A stretch of DNA of 64,000 nucleotides, from contig NZ_LZRU01000009.1 in the NCBI RefSeq assembly GCF_002159085.1, forward strand, positions 372,001 through 436,000. Reading direction: 5' to 3'. The translations under genes were made by a program, and so were the position numbers. Below are positions 9,055 to 17,691 of the stretch, piece after piece. Source of the DNA: Thermobacillus sp. ZCTH02-B1 (lineage in GTDB: Bacteria; Bacillota; Bacilli; Paenibacillales; Paenibacillaceae). Position 1 is the stretch's first letter; each line of letters opens with the position of its first letter. The notes under the pieces are model-generated. The model saw only the letters and a program-made list of their open reading frames with translations, did not search any database and was not told where the DNA came from.

Positions 9055-9094
9055 TCGTCCCTCCTCATGACGGGTCGTCCCTCCCCATGACGGG
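9055..9094. repeat. 20-bp direct repeat, two copies
   Basis: Two adjacent 20-base units (9055-9074, 9075-9094) differ at one base. They lie between divergent yqhV and comA, upstream of both. Confidence 0.8.
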
Positions 9095-9157
9095 CACCCG
9101 CCCGCCCGCCTGCGCATATATTGCTCGCGAAATCAGCGACGCAAGGAGAGTCGGATC

Positions 9158-10021
9158 ATGAGACAGACCCTACACGGGGCGTGGATCCCCGAGCTGCGCG
9201 ACCCGTCCGGCGGGCGCGCGGACGCAAGGCATCCTGCGGGAGGCGCCGCATCCGCGGCGGCGTCCTCCGCGCGAACGGGCGGCAAGACGATGGTGATCGA
9301 CCGGGGCCTCGGCTGGCATGCCTGGTGCGACCTGATCGATTCGGCCGGCGCCTACGTCGACGTCATCAAGCTTGGGTTCGGCACGTCCGTGCTCTATCCG
9401 GACGAACTGCTGCTCAGGAAAATCGGCTACGCCCGGCGGCACGGCATCACCGTCATGCCCGGGGGCACGCTGCTGGAGACGGCGGTCCGGCAGGGTGCGG
9501 AGGCCGCGTTCTTTGACGCGGTGTGCGGCCTCGGCTTCGACGGGGTCGAAGTGTCGGAAGGGACGATCGAACTCGGGAGGAGAAGACGGACGGAGCTCAT
9601 CCGCGAAGGAAGGGCGCGCGGGCTGAAGGTTTTCGCGGAATACGGAAAGAAGGCGGAAGGCTCGGCAATCGATCCGGAGGCGCTCCGGGCGACGGCCGAA
9701 GCGGATTGGGAAGCGGGCGCCGAGCTCGTGACGATCGAGACGCGGGAATCCGGCACGGTCGGCCTGTTCGGCGGGGACGGCCGTCCGGACCGGGCGCTGT
9801 TCGAGCGGATCATCCGGCTGATTCCGCGCGCGGACCGGCTCATGTGGGAGGCGCCGCGGAAGGAGCAGCAGGTGTTTCTGATCCGCGAGCTCGGACCGAA
9901 CGTCCACCTCGGCAACATCGCTCCCGGCGACGTGCTGGCGCTGGAGGCGATGCGACGGGCCCTGAGGAACGACACCTTCATGTTGCAGCGGGAGCCAGAG
10001 TTCTGCGACTACGCGATTTGA
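9158..10021 (+). CDS. comA: Phosphosulfolactate synthase
   Basis: Condenses phosphoenolpyruvate with sulfite to give phosphosulfolactate. In archaea this starts coenzyme M synthesis; in B. subtilis the homologue YitD contributes to sulfolactate found in spores. The 287-residue protein contains the ComA TIM-barrel pattern: MVIDRGLGW (45-53), VDVIKLGFGTS (about 68-78), GVEVSEGTIEL, KVFAEYGKK, LMWEAPRKEQQ and HLGNIAPGDVLALEA. It has an N-terminal extension of about 40 Ala/Gly/Arg-rich residues; AAGGAGAG lies 9 bases before the ATG, supporting the long form. It stands alone on the plus strand next to spoIIIA; B. subtilis yitD is elsewhere. The pathway role is inferred from the family. Confidence 0.85.
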   Translation: MRQTLHGAWIPELRDPSGGRADARHPAGGAASAAASSARTGGKTMVIDRGLGWHAWCDLIDSAGAYVDVIKLGFGTSVLYPDELLLRKIGYARRHGITVMPGGTLLETAVRQGAEAAFFDAVCGLGFDGVEVSEGTIELGRRRRTELIREGRARGLKVFAEYGKKAEGSAIDPEALRATAEADWEAGAELVTIETRESGTVGLFGGDGRPDRALFERIIRLIPRADRLMWEAPRKEQQVFLIRELGPNVHLGNIAPGDVLALEAMRRALRNDTFMLQREPEFCDYAI

Positions 10022-10363
10022 CCGGTGCGGCGGCAATCCGACGCGCCGCACGCTCCGCGATCCGGGCGGAGGCGTGCCGGGCCGGCCGTGACGGACCGCG
10101 CGGCGCAGAATCCGCATGTGACGGGATGGACGCCATGTCTTCGCTTGACGAACGGCGCCCTGACCGGGGCGGATGCGCGAACCGGCCGGAACGCCGGGAT
10201 GAAGCCGGCCGCAGAGGCATGCCGGCGGAGGCTTGGACATACAATGGAACGAAGCCGCCGATCGCGGGTCCGGCGGCCGGCTTCGCCGCCGCCGAGCGCG
10301 CGGCGCCGCAGGCCGATGAACCGCGCCATCCGAAAACCCCCGCGGCTTCGGGAGAGAGCGTCC
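10022..10363. other. 342-bp gap between comA and the DUF441 gene
   Basis: No convincing gene. A weak TACAAT (10240-10245, plus) may be a -10 element for the DUF441 gene, with no matching -35. No terminator with a T run was found after comA. Confidence 0.4.
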
Positions 10364-10828
10364 GTGACCGGTGAAATCATCCTCGTCGGCCTGATCATCA
10401 TCGGCATCATCGGCCGAAGTCCCATCATCTCGACGGCCGCCTGCATGCTGCTGATCATCAAGCTCGTCCACCTGGAGCGGTTCCTGCCGCTGCTCGAGCG
10501 GCGCGGGCTCGAACTCGGCCTGCTGTTCCTGACGTTCAGCGTGCTCGTGCCGTTCGCGACGGGGCGCATTCAATGGAAGGAAATGCTCGCCGCCTTCTCG
10601 TCCTGGCCGGGATGGCTCGCGCTGCTCGGCGGCGCCCTCGCCACCTACGTGAACGGCAAGGGACTGGAAATGCTCCGGTTCGACCCGCGCCTCATCGTCG
10701 GCATGGTCATCGGCTCGATCTTCGGGATCGTCTTCCTGCGCGGCATTCCGGTCGGCCCCCTCATGGCGGCCGGCATCACCGTCATCCTGTACAAGCTGTT
10801 CACGTTCATCGCGGACCGGGTGACCTGA
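10364..10828 (+). CDS. DUF441 (UPF0756) membrane protein, YtwI-like
   Basis: A 154-residue protein of four or five membrane helices with the UPF0756/DUF441 pattern ([46 protein letters not shown]). Start GTG 10364-10366 is chosen because GGGAGAGAG precedes it at about 7 bases and the family starts with the membrane helix; the frame is open further back without a family match. Function unknown. A strong hairpin between this gene and lysC separates the two converging transcripts. Confidence 0.8.
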   Translation: MTGEIILVGLIIIGIIGRSPIISTAACMLLIIKLVHLERFLPLLERRGLELGLLFLTFSVLVPFATGRIQWKEMLAAFSSWPGWLALLGGALATYVNGKGLEMLRFDPRLIVGMVIGSIFGIVFLRGIPVGPLMAAGITVILYKLFTFIADRVT

Positions 10829-10842
10829 TCCCGGGCATGAAA

Positions 10843-10872
10843 AAACCGTCCGCTGCGCAAGGCGGACGGTTT
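10843..10872 (-). terminator. Terminator between DUF441 gene and lysC
   Basis: An 11-bp stem (10843-10853 with 10862-10872) followed on the minus strand by a T run (plus 10840-10845). Serves lysC; the plus-strand side has only three Ts. Confidence 0.8.
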
Positions 10873-10889
10873 CATGCATCATGCGGGGA

Positions 10890-12143
10890 TCAGCGGCGCA
10901 CCTGCGGGCCGCCGACGAACGCCTCCTCGTTCGTGTCGAGGCCGTAGGCGGTATGCAGCGCCCGGACGACATCCTCGAACTTCTCCGGGCCGATGACGCA
11001 GGACACCTTGATCTCGGACGTGCTCACCATCTTGATGTTGACGCCGAGGCTGCTGATCGTCTGGAACATCTGCGCGGCGACGCCGGGATTCGACACCATT
11101 CCCGCGCCGACGATCGACACCTTCACGAGGCCGCTCTCGCTCGTCGCTTCGCGGTAGGGAACGATGCTCCGAACCTGTTCGATGACGTGCATCGCCGCGT
11201 CCACATCCTCGCCGGAGACCGTGAACGAGAAATCGGCTTTGCCGTCCTGCACGCCGCTTTGCACGATAATGTCGACGTTGATGCCGGCTTCGGCGAGGGC
11301 GCCGAACACCTTCGCCAGCACGCCCGGCACGTCCTCCACGCCCATGATGCTGATGCGGGCCACGTTCTTGTCATAGGCGATGCCGCGGACGACGATGCCC
11401 TTTTCCATCGCTGCTTCCTCCTTCACTTGCGTTCCTTCGCGGTCCGTGAAGCTCGAGCGGACGACGAGCGTCACATTGTACTGCTTCGCGTATTCGACGG
11501 CGCGCGGATGGAGCACCGCCGCGCCGAGATGGGCGAGCTCCAGCATCTCGTCGTAGGTGATGGCATCCAGCTTGCGGGCGTTGCGCACGATCCGGGGGTC
11601 GGTCGAGTAGACGCCGTCGACGTCCGTATAGATTTCGCACAGATCGGCCTTCAGGGCGGCCGCCAGCGCCACGGCCGTCGTGTCCGAACCGCCGCGGCCG
11701 AGCGTCGTGATTTCGCCGTCCGCCGTCACGCCCTGGAATCCCGCGACGATGACGATGCGACCCGCCTTGAGCCCCTCATGGATCCGGCTCGGCGCGATGT
11801 CGGCGATCCTCGCGCGGCCGTGCACCGGCTCCGTCGAGATGCCGGCCTGCCAGCCGGTCAGCGACACCGCGTCGCCTCCCATCGCCTGGATCGTCATCGC
11901 CAGCAGGGCGATCGACACCTGTTCCCCGGTCGTCAGCAGCATATCCATCTCGCGCGCCGGCGGGTTCGGGTTGAGCTGTTTCGCAAGGTCGATCAGATCG
12001 TCCGTCGTATCGCCCATGGCCGACACGACGACGACGATGTCGTGGCCCTCCGCGCGCCTCGCGAGGATGCGCTCCGCGACGCGCCGCATCCGTTCGGGCG
12101 TGCCGACCGAGCTGCCGCCGAATTTCATCACGATCAACGACAA
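10890..12143 (-). CDS. lysC: Aspartate kinase, lysine-type, alpha and beta products
   Basis: Phosphorylates aspartate, the first step towards lysine, diaminopimelate, methionine and threonine. The 417-residue protein matches B. subtilis LysC in layout: kinase domain with KFGGSSVG (7-14), EMDMLLTTGEQVSIALL (about 80-96) and GRGGSDTTAVALAAAL (about 165-180), then two ACT domains from about residue 260. Start is TTG 12141-12143 with AGGAG 10 bases upstream. Met246 has its own strong ribosome site (see 11406-11423), so a separate beta subunit is likely. The B. subtilis lysine riboswitch is not apparent: the likely leader is only about 40 bases. It lies between comA/DUF441 and efp, interrupting the yqh cluster. 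Confidence 0.94.
   Translation of the reverse strand: MSLIVMKFGGSSVGTPERMRRVAERILARRAEGHDIVVVVSAMGDTTDDLIDLAKQLNPNPPAREMDMLLTTGEQVSIALLAMTIQAMGGDAVSLTGWQAGISTEPVHGRARIADIAPSRIHEGLKAGRIVIVAGFQGVTADGEITTLGRGGSDTTAVALAAALKADLCEIYTDVDGVYSTDPRIVRNARKLDAITYDEMLELAHLGAAVLHPRAVEYAKQYNVTLVVRSSFTDREGTQVKEEAAMEKGIVVRGIAYDKNVARISIMGVEDVPGVLAKVFGALAEAGINVDIIVQSGVQDGKADFSFTVSGEDVDAAMHVIEQVRSIVPYREATSESGLVKVSIVGAGMVSNPGVAAQMFQTISSLGVNIKMVSTSEIKVSCVIGPEKFEDVVRALHTAYGLDTNEEAFVGGPQVRR
11406..11423 (-). promoter_or_regulatory. Internal ribosome-binding site for the LysC beta subunit
   Basis: AAGGAGG lies 8 bases before an in-frame ATG (11406-11408, Met246) inside lysC. B. subtilis LysC has an internal start at the equivalent methionine, giving the regulatory beta subunit; here it would yield 172 residues containing both ACT domains. 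Confidence 0.75.
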
Positions 12144-12190
12144 AGCCGTCTCACTCCTATCGAATCAATCGCATGAACATACAGTTCAAT

Positions 12191-12196
12191 ATTATA
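12191..12196 (-). promoter_or_regulatory. -10 element for lysC
   Basis: A perfect TATAAT about 48 bases upstream of the TTG start; no good -35 at normal spacing. Leaves no room for a long riboswitch leader. Confidence 0.45.
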
Positions 12197-12319
12197 ACAT
12201 CAGGCGCATGCGCGGCATAGATCAAAATTCATCGCGCTCCGGCCGCCTCCCGTACCCTGCGCGCGTCGCCGTGGACGCGGACGCCGCCGGCGGGCGAAGC
12301 TTCCGGAACGCACGAGAAA

Positions 12320-12342
12320 GCCGTCCGGCTTTTCCGGACGGC
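12320..12342 (-). terminator. Terminator after efp
   Basis: A 9-bp GC stem (12320-12328 with 12334-12342), followed on the minus strand by TTTCTC. Confidence 0.65.
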
Positions 12343-12356
12343 CCGTCCCCGAAGCT

Positions 12357-12914
12357 TTACGCGCGGGAAATGTATTTGCCTTCGCGGGTATCGATCAGGA
12401 GCACGTCGCCTTCGTTGATGAAGAGCGGCACCTGCACGATCAGCCCGGTCTCGAGCTTCGCGTTCTTCGTCGCGTTCGTGGCCGTGTTGCCGCGGACGCC
12501 GGGCTCCGTCTCGACGACCTTGAGCGGAACGCTGTTCGGCAGGCTGATGCCGATGATCTCGCCCTGATAGAACTGGATGTTGACGTTCATGTTTTCCTTC
12601 AGGAAGTTGATTTCCCATTCGAGCTGCTTCCGGTCGAGCGTGAACTGGTCGAACGTCTCGTTGTCCATGAAGACGTATTCGTCGCCGGAATTGTACAGGT
12701 ACTGCACCTCGCGGTTCTCGATTTGCGCCCGGTTCACGGTTTCGCCCGCGCGGAACGTCTTTTCCACGAGGTTTCCGTTGCGCAGATTCTTCAGCTTCGA
12801 GCGGACGAACGCCGCGCCCTTGCCCGGCTTCACATGCTGGAATTCGAGGACGGAGTAGATTTCGCCGTCCACTTCGATCGTAAGACCGGTTCTGAAATCG
12901 TTGACGTTGATCAC
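12357..12914 (-). CDS. efp: Elongation factor P
   Basis: Helps the ribosome make peptide bonds at proline runs. The 185-residue protein has the three EF-P domains and the tip loop VKPGKGAAF with Lys32 at the position that B. subtilis modifies to 5-aminopentanol. Starts at GTG 12912-12914 with GGAGG 9 bases before. The gene for the modifying reductase YmfI lies at 53583-54329 in this window, so the modification is likely present. Neighbours match the aroQ-pepP-efp order of B. subtilis. Confidence 0.96.
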   Translation of the reverse strand: MINVNDFRTGLTIEVDGEIYSVLEFQHVKPGKGAAFVRSKLKNLRNGNLVEKTFRAGETVNRAQIENREVQYLYNSGDEYVFMDNETFDQFTLDRKQLEWEINFLKENMNVNIQFYQGEIIGISLPNSVPLKVVETEPGVRGNTATNATKNAKLETGLIVQVPLFINEGDVLLIDTREGKYISRA

Positions 12915-12971
12915 GGTTCTCTTCCTCCCTGCACATTTGCGCCGGCTCCGCCGGCCCTATAGCCTGTAAGC

Positions 12972-14048
12972 CTATCCCGTCGCGAAAAACGCTTTCGGGG
13001 ATGAGGTCAAGACCTCGATACCGGACTCGGTGATGACGACGTCGTCCTCGATCCGCACGCCGCCGAAACCCGGAATGTAGATGCCGGGCTCGACGGTCAC
13101 GACCATGCCGGGTTCGAGCACCGCGTCGCTGTGCCGCGACAGTCTGGGCGCCTCGTGGATTTCCAGACCGATGCCGTGGCCCGTGCCGTGTCCGAAAAAC
13201 TCACCATAACCATACCTTGCGATGACGTCCCGCGTCAAGGCGTCCGCCTCGCGTCCCGTCATGCCCGGCCGGATGTTGGCCAGGGCGTGCTCCTGCGCCT
13301 CGAGCACGATCCCGTAGATTTCCCGGTGCCGGTCGGTCGGCTCGCCGACGACGATCGTGCGCGTCAAATCGGAGCAATATCCCTGATAGAGCGCGCCAAA
13401 ATCGAACGTCACGAACTCGCCCGGCTGCAGCTTGCGGGTGCCGGCGACGCCGTGCGGCAGCGCCGACCGCTCGCCGGAAGCGACGATCGTGTCAAACGTC
13501 GGGCCGGAGGCGCCGTTCTTGCGCATGAACGCCTCCAGCTCGGCGGCCAGATCCAGTTCGGTCACGCCCGGACGGGCGAAATGGAGGATGTGCGCGTAGG
13601 CCGCGTCCGCAAGCTTCGCCGCCTGCCGGATCACGGCGATCTCGTCCTCGTCCTTCCTCACCCGGAGCTTCTCGGGAAGCCCGTCCAGGGGCACGAGCTC
13701 GACCGGCGCAAGCTTCTTCGACCAGGACGCCCAGTCGGCGTACGAGACGTGCCGCTCCTCGAAGCCGAGCCTCTTCACGCCCGCTTCGGCGAGCAATTCC
13801 TTCACGGTGTCCATCATCTCCGGCGCGTGCTCGACGACCCGGTAATCGGGCGCCTGGGCCGGCGCCTGCGTCATGTAGCGGAAGTCCGTTAGCAGATATT
13901 GGCCGCCGGGTGTGAACAGCAGCGCGCCGCTCGTGCCCGTAAAGCCGCTCAGGTAGCGGCGGTTGACGCCGGAAGCGACGAGCATCGCCTCGACGCCGGC
14001 CTTCTCCATCTCCGCGCGCAGCGCGGTGATCCGTCTGCCCGTGTTCAT
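12972..14048 (-). CDS. M24 family aminopeptidase (YqhT-like Xaa-Pro peptidase)
   Basis: Predicted metal-dependent aminopeptidase that removes N-terminal residues before proline. It has 358 residues from ATG 14046-14048: an N-terminal creatinase-like domain (1-130) and a C-terminal pita-bread domain with all five metal ligands visible, in [16 protein letters not shown] (two Asp), [14 protein letters not shown] (His), TVEPGIY (Glu) and GGVRIEDD (Glu). It starts 4 bases after aroQ, so the two are probably translated from one message. B. subtilis yqhT has the same place between yqhS and efp. Confidence 0.92.
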   Translation of the reverse strand: MNTGRRITALRAEMEKAGVEAMLVASGVNRRYLSGFTGTSGALLFTPGGQYLLTDFRYMTQAPAQAPDYRVVEHAPEMMDTVKELLAEAGVKRLGFEERHVSYADWASWSKKLAPVELVPLDGLPEKLRVRKDEDEIAVIRQAAKLADAAYAHILHFARPGVTELDLAAELEAFMRKNGASGPTFDTIVASGERSALPHGVAGTRKLQPGEFVTFDFGALYQGYCSDLTRTIVVGEPTDRHREIYGIVLEAQEHALANIRPGMTGREADALTRDVIARYGYGEFFGHGTGHGIGLEIHEAPRLSRHSDAVLEPGMVVTVEPGIYIPGFGGVRIEDDVVITESGIEVLTSSPKAFFATG

Positions 14049-14052
14049 CGCT

Positions 14053-14517
14053 TCACGCCCCTTCGCGCCCGGAACCGGCCCGCGCCCCGATCTCCCGGAC
14101 AAGCGCCATCAGCCCCAGCTCGTAGCCGAACGCGCCGAAGCCGGCGATTTGGCCGACGGCGACCGGCGCGATGACCGAGACGTGCCGGAACGGTTCGCGC
14201 CTGTGGATGTTCGACAGATGCACTTCCACGACCGGAAGCGCGACGGCGCTGAGCGCGTCGCGCAGCGCGTAGCTGTAGTGCGTCAGCGCGCCCGGGTTGA
14301 TCAGGATGCCGTCCACCCGCCCGAAGGACGCATGGATCCGGTCGATCAGGGCGCCTTCGTGGTTCGACTGGAAGCATTCGATCTCGACACCGAGCCTGGC
14401 CGCCGCCTCGCGCAGCGACGCTTCGATCGACTCGAGCGTGACCGTCCCGTAGACATCGGGTTCCCGGACGCCGAGCATGTTCAGGTTCGGTCCGTTCAGC
14501 ACCAAAATTTTGGGCAT
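14053..14517 (-). CDS. aroQ: Type II 3-dehydroquinate dehydratase
   Basis: Converts 3-dehydroquinate to 3-dehydroshikimate in the shikimate pathway. The 154-residue protein shows the type II active site: [10 protein letters not shown] (6-15) with the lid, [24 protein letters not shown] and [18 protein letters not shown] 14515-14517 is used; the longer frame has no family match. Equivalent to B. subtilis yqhS, upstream of yqhT and efp. Confidence 0.95.
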   Translation of the reverse strand: MPKILVLNGPNLNMLGVREPDVYGTVTLESIEASLREAAARLGVEIECFQSNHEGALIDRIHASFGRVDGILINPGALTHYSYALRDALSAVALPVVEVHLSNIHRREPFRHVSVIAPVAVGQIAGFGAFGYELGLMALVREIGARAGSGREGA

Positions 14518-14643
14518 GTTGCACCTCTCGCATGCATCCTGCGCAAAGATACAAGACATTTTATCACAATCCGGGCACTTTTGAGAAGCGGTCGGGACCC
14601 GGCGTCACAGGACGGCACGGATGCGGCGGCTCCAAGCGCAAAG

Positions 14644-14661
14644 CCCGGGCGTTCGCCCGGG
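14644..14661 (-). terminator. GC-rich hairpin downstream of yqhR
   Basis: A perfect CCCGGGCG/CGCCCGGG stem. On the minus strand it is followed by CTTTGCGCTT, a weak T tract. It lies in the 308-bp yqhR-aroQ gap. Confidence 0.45.
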
Positions 14662-14747
14662 TCCCGCCGGCCCCTGCCTGTTTTCCGTGCCTCCGGACAG
14701 TCGCTCCACGGACCATGGGTCCGCCGATTCATCCCAAACCTCCTCGC

Positions 14748-14774
14748 AGGCCCGGGCCTCTCGCGCCCGGGCCT
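14748..14774. repeat. Second CCCGGGC hairpin in the yqhR-aroQ gap
   Basis: GGCCCGGGC (14749-14757) pairs with GCCCGGGCC (14765-14773) across a 7-base loop; the flanking A and T extend the stem by one pair. It shares the CCCGGGC core with the hairpin 90 bases away. The rest of the gap shows only a possible -10 for aroQ near 14560. Confidence 0.6.
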
Positions 14775-14825
14775 TGCGCCCTCACGGAAGCCGTCGACGG
14801 GCAGCGGCCACCCGTCGATGCCTCC

Positions 14826-15374
14826 TCAACCCGCCGCCGCGGGTTCGCCGTCTCCGGCCCCGCGCCTGCCGTCATGGTCCGCACGTTCGCCGCCCGCCGA
14901 ATCATGAAATTCGAAGGCGATCGAATAGCCGATGAAAAGCCCCCACAGCATGTGGATGCTCCATTCCGTCCAGATCGTGTTCCAGCCGATCCGGGTGAGC
15001 GGGGCGGTCATCCCGAAGAGCGGACCCAGCCCTCCGAATATGGCGGCCCACCAGGCCGTGCCGTAGACGATGCCTGCCCAGGGACCGCGGAACCGGATGA
15101 GCAGGGCCCGGTACAGGAGCGCCGCCGCGACGGAGAACACGATGAACGACGCGATGCCGGCCGCGTGTCCGGCGGGCGAGACAAGGAACTTCCGCAGGAA
15201 GAACGGCTCGATCCAGTATCCGACGTGGACGGAGGTGAATCTGAGCAGCTCGCACAGCCAATGGATCAGTCCCCAGATCAGCCCGGCCCAGAACCCGACG
15301 GAAGCCGCGTGCGTCCACGGGTTTGTCCCGCCGCTGCGCCTGCGGTTGCGGGCTTCGTGCCAGATGCCGGCCAC
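14826..15374 (-). CDS. yqhR: YqhR family membrane protein
   Basis: A 182-residue protein with four membrane helices (about 28-48, 72-92, 100-122, 145-160) and the YqhR signature of Trp/His-rich helices (GFWAGLIWGLIHWLCE, WNTIWTEWSIHMLWGLFIGYSI). GTG 15372-15374 is the start: GGAGG lies 8 bases upstream. Same place as B. subtilis yqhR beside yqhS and divergent from yqhQ. Function unknown. Confidence 0.82.
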   Translation of the reverse strand: MAGIWHEARNRRRSGGTNPWTHAASVGFWAGLIWGLIHWLCELLRFTSVHVGYWIEPFFLRKFLVSPAGHAAGIASFIVFSVAAALLYRALLIRFRGPWAGIVYGTAWWAAIFGGLGPLFGMTAPLTRIGWNTIWTEWSIHMLWGLFIGYSIAFEFHDSAGGERADHDGRRGAGDGEPAAAG

Positions 15375-15564
15375 GGACGGAACCTCCTTTCCGGCATTGC
15401 TGCATGCGGAAATGTAGTATGCCTTTTCCGCCGCGCCTCCATTCCCGTCCCGCCGCACCGCCGTTTCCCGCCGTGCTCCCTTTGGCAGTGGCAATCGCGG
15501 CCCGAATCAAGTACAATGATGCTGCATCCCATTTCGGTGTCGCCATGGAAAGGTGGAACGCGAT

Positions 15565-16545
15565 TTGCCGCAAGACAAGCCCGTTCTGTACGGCGGCCAG
15601 GCCGTGATCGAAGGCGTCATGTTCTCCGGCAGACACGTGAACGTGACGGCGGTCCGCCGCAAAAACAACGACATCGTCTTTTTCGAAGTGCCGAAGACGA
15701 CCAAACCGTGGGTGAAGGCGCTGCTCAAGGTTCCGTTCATCCGGGGCATCGTCGGGCTGATCGACGCGAGCGCAAAGGGTTCGCAGCACCTCAATTTTTC
15801 GATCGAACGGTACGCGGAGGACGAGGCCGGCGAAGAAGGCGCGGAGACGAACCCCGCGGACGGGAAAAAAGAGTCAATCTGGAGCCTCTCGATGATCTTC
15901 GGCGTCGCGGCCGCGGGAGTCATATCGTTCGCGCTCGGCAAGCTGTTCTTCACCGCCGTGCCCGCTGCCGTGGAAGAGCTTTTGTTCAAAAAATCCTTTG
16001 ACAATATCGTGCTGCACAACCTGATCGAAGGCCTGATCAAAATCCTATTCCTGATCGGCTATCTGTACGCGATCTCGTTCACGCCGATCATCAAGCGCCT
16101 GTTCCAATACCACGGCGCGGAGCACAAGGTGATCAGCTGCTACGAGGCCGGGGAGGAACTGACCGTGCGGAACGTGCAGAAATATTCGCGCCTCCATTAC
16201 CGGTGCGGCAGCAGCTTCATCGTGCTGTCGGTCATCGTCGGCGTCATCCTCTACTCGATGCCGATCTTCGAATGGAACGGCATCTGGGAGCGCATTTACA
16301 TCCGCATCCTGCTGCTGCCCGTCGTGCTCGGCGTATCCTACGAGGTGCTCCGGTTCACGAACGCGGTGCGCAACATTCCCGTGCTCCGGTATCTCGGCTA
16401 TCCCGGTCTGTGGCTGCAGCTCCTGACGACGAAGGAGCCGACGGACGACCAGGTCGAGGTCTCGATCGCGTCGTTCCGGCGGATGCGCGAACTCGACGCG
16501 CGCTACGCGGAGCGGCCGGAACCGGCCGCCGCCGCCAATGCATGA
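15565..16545 (+). CDS. yqhQ: YqhQ family protein (DUF1385)
   Basis: Conserved Firmicute membrane protein of 326 residues with the DUF1385 pattern: YGGQAVIEGVMFSG near the N-terminus, four or five membrane helices, and YHGAEHKVISCYE plus SRLHYRCGSSF in the middle (conserved His, Glu and Cys, possible metal ligands; inference). Start chosen at TTG 15565-15567, 7 bases after AAAGGTGG; a GTG four codons earlier sits too close to the same site. Function not established. Confidence 0.88.
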   Translation: MPQDKPVLYGGQAVIEGVMFSGRHVNVTAVRRKNNDIVFFEVPKTTKPWVKALLKVPFIRGIVGLIDASAKGSQHLNFSIERYAEDEAGEEGAETNPADGKKESIWSLSMIFGVAAAGVISFALGKLFFTAVPAAVEELLFKKSFDNIVLHNLIEGLIKILFLIGYLYAISFTPIIKRLFQYHGAEHKVISCYEAGEELTVRNVQKYSRLHYRCGSSFIVLSVIVGVILYSMPIFEWNGIWERIYIRILLLPVVLGVSYEVLRFTNAVRNIPVLRYLGYPGLWLQLLTTKEPTDDQVEVSIASFRRMRELDARYAERPEPAAAANA

Positions 16546-16564
16546 AGACGAAGGGGGAACGCCC

Positions 16565-16873
16565 ATGCGCGGAAAAATCACCCCGCTTGCGGCCGTCCTG
16601 TTGACGCTCGCCGCGGTCGGCATCGTCGCGACGCTCCGGGAGCGTCCCGCCCTGCTCATCATTCCCGCCGCCGTGTTCGGCATCGTGTATCTGCTCTACC
16701 GTTTCCCCCCGGACCGCTTCCGCAAGCGCCGGTACCGGGCGCCGCAGCCGCCCGCCCGCGACCGGCGGAAGACCGGTTCCGGCGCCGGCGCTTTCTCCCG
16801 CCGCAAGGCCCTGCCGTTCCGGGTGATCGAAGGCGGACGGGACGACGACGGGAACCGGCCGAAATACCATTGA
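16565..16873 (+). CDS. Small membrane protein downstream of yqhQ
   Basis: A 102-residue protein with two membrane helices (about 6-22, 27-44), then a basic, proline-rich tail (RKRRYRAPQPPARDRR). ATG 16565-16567 follows AAGGGGGAA. It is 19 bases after yqhQ and before a strong terminator, so it is the last gene of that operon. Not recognised as a known family. Confidence 0.65.
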   Translation: MRGKITPLAAVLLTLAAVGIVATLRERPALLIIPAAVFGIVYLLYRFPPDRFRKRRYRAPQPPARDRRKTGSGAGAFSRRKALPFRVIEGGRDDDGNRPKYH

Positions 16874-16886
16874 TCCCCGAAAAACC

Positions 16887-16937
16887 GGCGACCCGCGGTC
16901 GGGACACAGAGCCCGATCGCGGGTCGCCTTTTGTTTG
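16887..16937 (+). terminator. Bidirectional terminator between yqhQ operon and mntR
   Basis: A 17-bp stem with one G-U pair (16887-16903 with 16912-16928) followed by TTTTGTTT on the plus strand. The minus strand ends in GGTTTTTC, so it can also serve mntR. Confidence 0.88.
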
Positions 16938-16956
16938 TATGATTAGGTTGAAACGT

Positions 16957-17379
16957 TCATTCGCTCTCCAGTTCGCGCCTTACGGCGGCCAGATCCTCCA
17001 GCCGCTTCGGGTCGCGCTTGAAATATTCGACAAGCGTCTCGATGCACGTGATCGAGTCCCAGCTCAGATGATGCTCGATGCCTTCCACGTCGCGGTAGAT
17101 GTTCTCCTCCCGGACGCCGATCATGCCGAGGAACTGCTCGAGCAGCTTGTGCCGGTCGACGAGCCGCTTGCCGATCCGCTTGCCCTTCGCCGTCAGCACG
17201 AGACCGCGGTATTTCTCGTAGATCAGATATTCATCCTTGTCGAGCTTCTGGATCATCTTCGTGACGGACGACGGATGGACGTCCAGGCCCTCCGCGATGT
17301 CGGAGACGCGGGCATAGCCCTTTTCGTCAATCAGCCGGTAGATCCGTTCCAGATAATCTTCCATGCTCGGCGTGGCCAT
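16957..17379 (-). CDS. mntR: Manganese-responsive transcriptional regulator MntR
   Basis: DtxR-family repressor that shuts off manganese uptake when Mn is high. The 140-residue protein has an N-terminal winged helix ([21 protein letters not shown]) and a C-terminal dimer domain. All metal ligands of B. subtilis MntR are kept at the same numbers: Asp8, Glu11, His77, Glu99, Glu102, His103. ATG 17377-17379 has GGAGG 6 bases upstream. No mnt transporter gene is in the window. Confidence 0.95.
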   Translation of the reverse strand: MATPSMEDYLERIYRLIDEKGYARVSDIAEGLDVHPSSVTKMIQKLDKDEYLIYEKYRGLVLTAKGKRIGKRLVDRHKLLEQFLGMIGVREENIYRDVEGIEHHLSWDSITCIETLVEYFKRDPKRLEDLAAVRRELESE

Positions 17380-17581
17380 CGGCAACCTCCTCGAATCCCC
17401 CGTCGCGCCGGCCCGCAGCTCGCGCAGCGGTTCCGGACGAGTAAACATTGTATCATATCCGGAGGGAATTCGCCAGTTTGCGCAATCGTCCGGGTCATGG
17501 GGGATCCGGGCAGTATCCGTTATATGACATAAGCGTCGGGAAGGTCACGGGAGAATCGTTTGCGCCCGAAAAAACGGTTGC

Positions 17582-17604
17582 CGGGAAACGCAGGGCGTTT
17601 CCTG
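17582..17604 (-). terminator. Possible terminator downstream of ccdA
   Basis: A 10-bp stem (17582-17591 with 17595-17604, one G-U pair). On the minus strand TTTTTT lies 7 bases after the stem, at plus 17570-17575. Distance from the ccdA stop is about 90 bases. Confidence 0.4.
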
Positions 17605-17691
17605 AAAAAAAGGAACACGTCGGCTCCGTTCCTTCCAACGGCGCCAACGTGTTGACGTGACCCCGAAACCAACCGGTCGCGGGTTTCTTCA

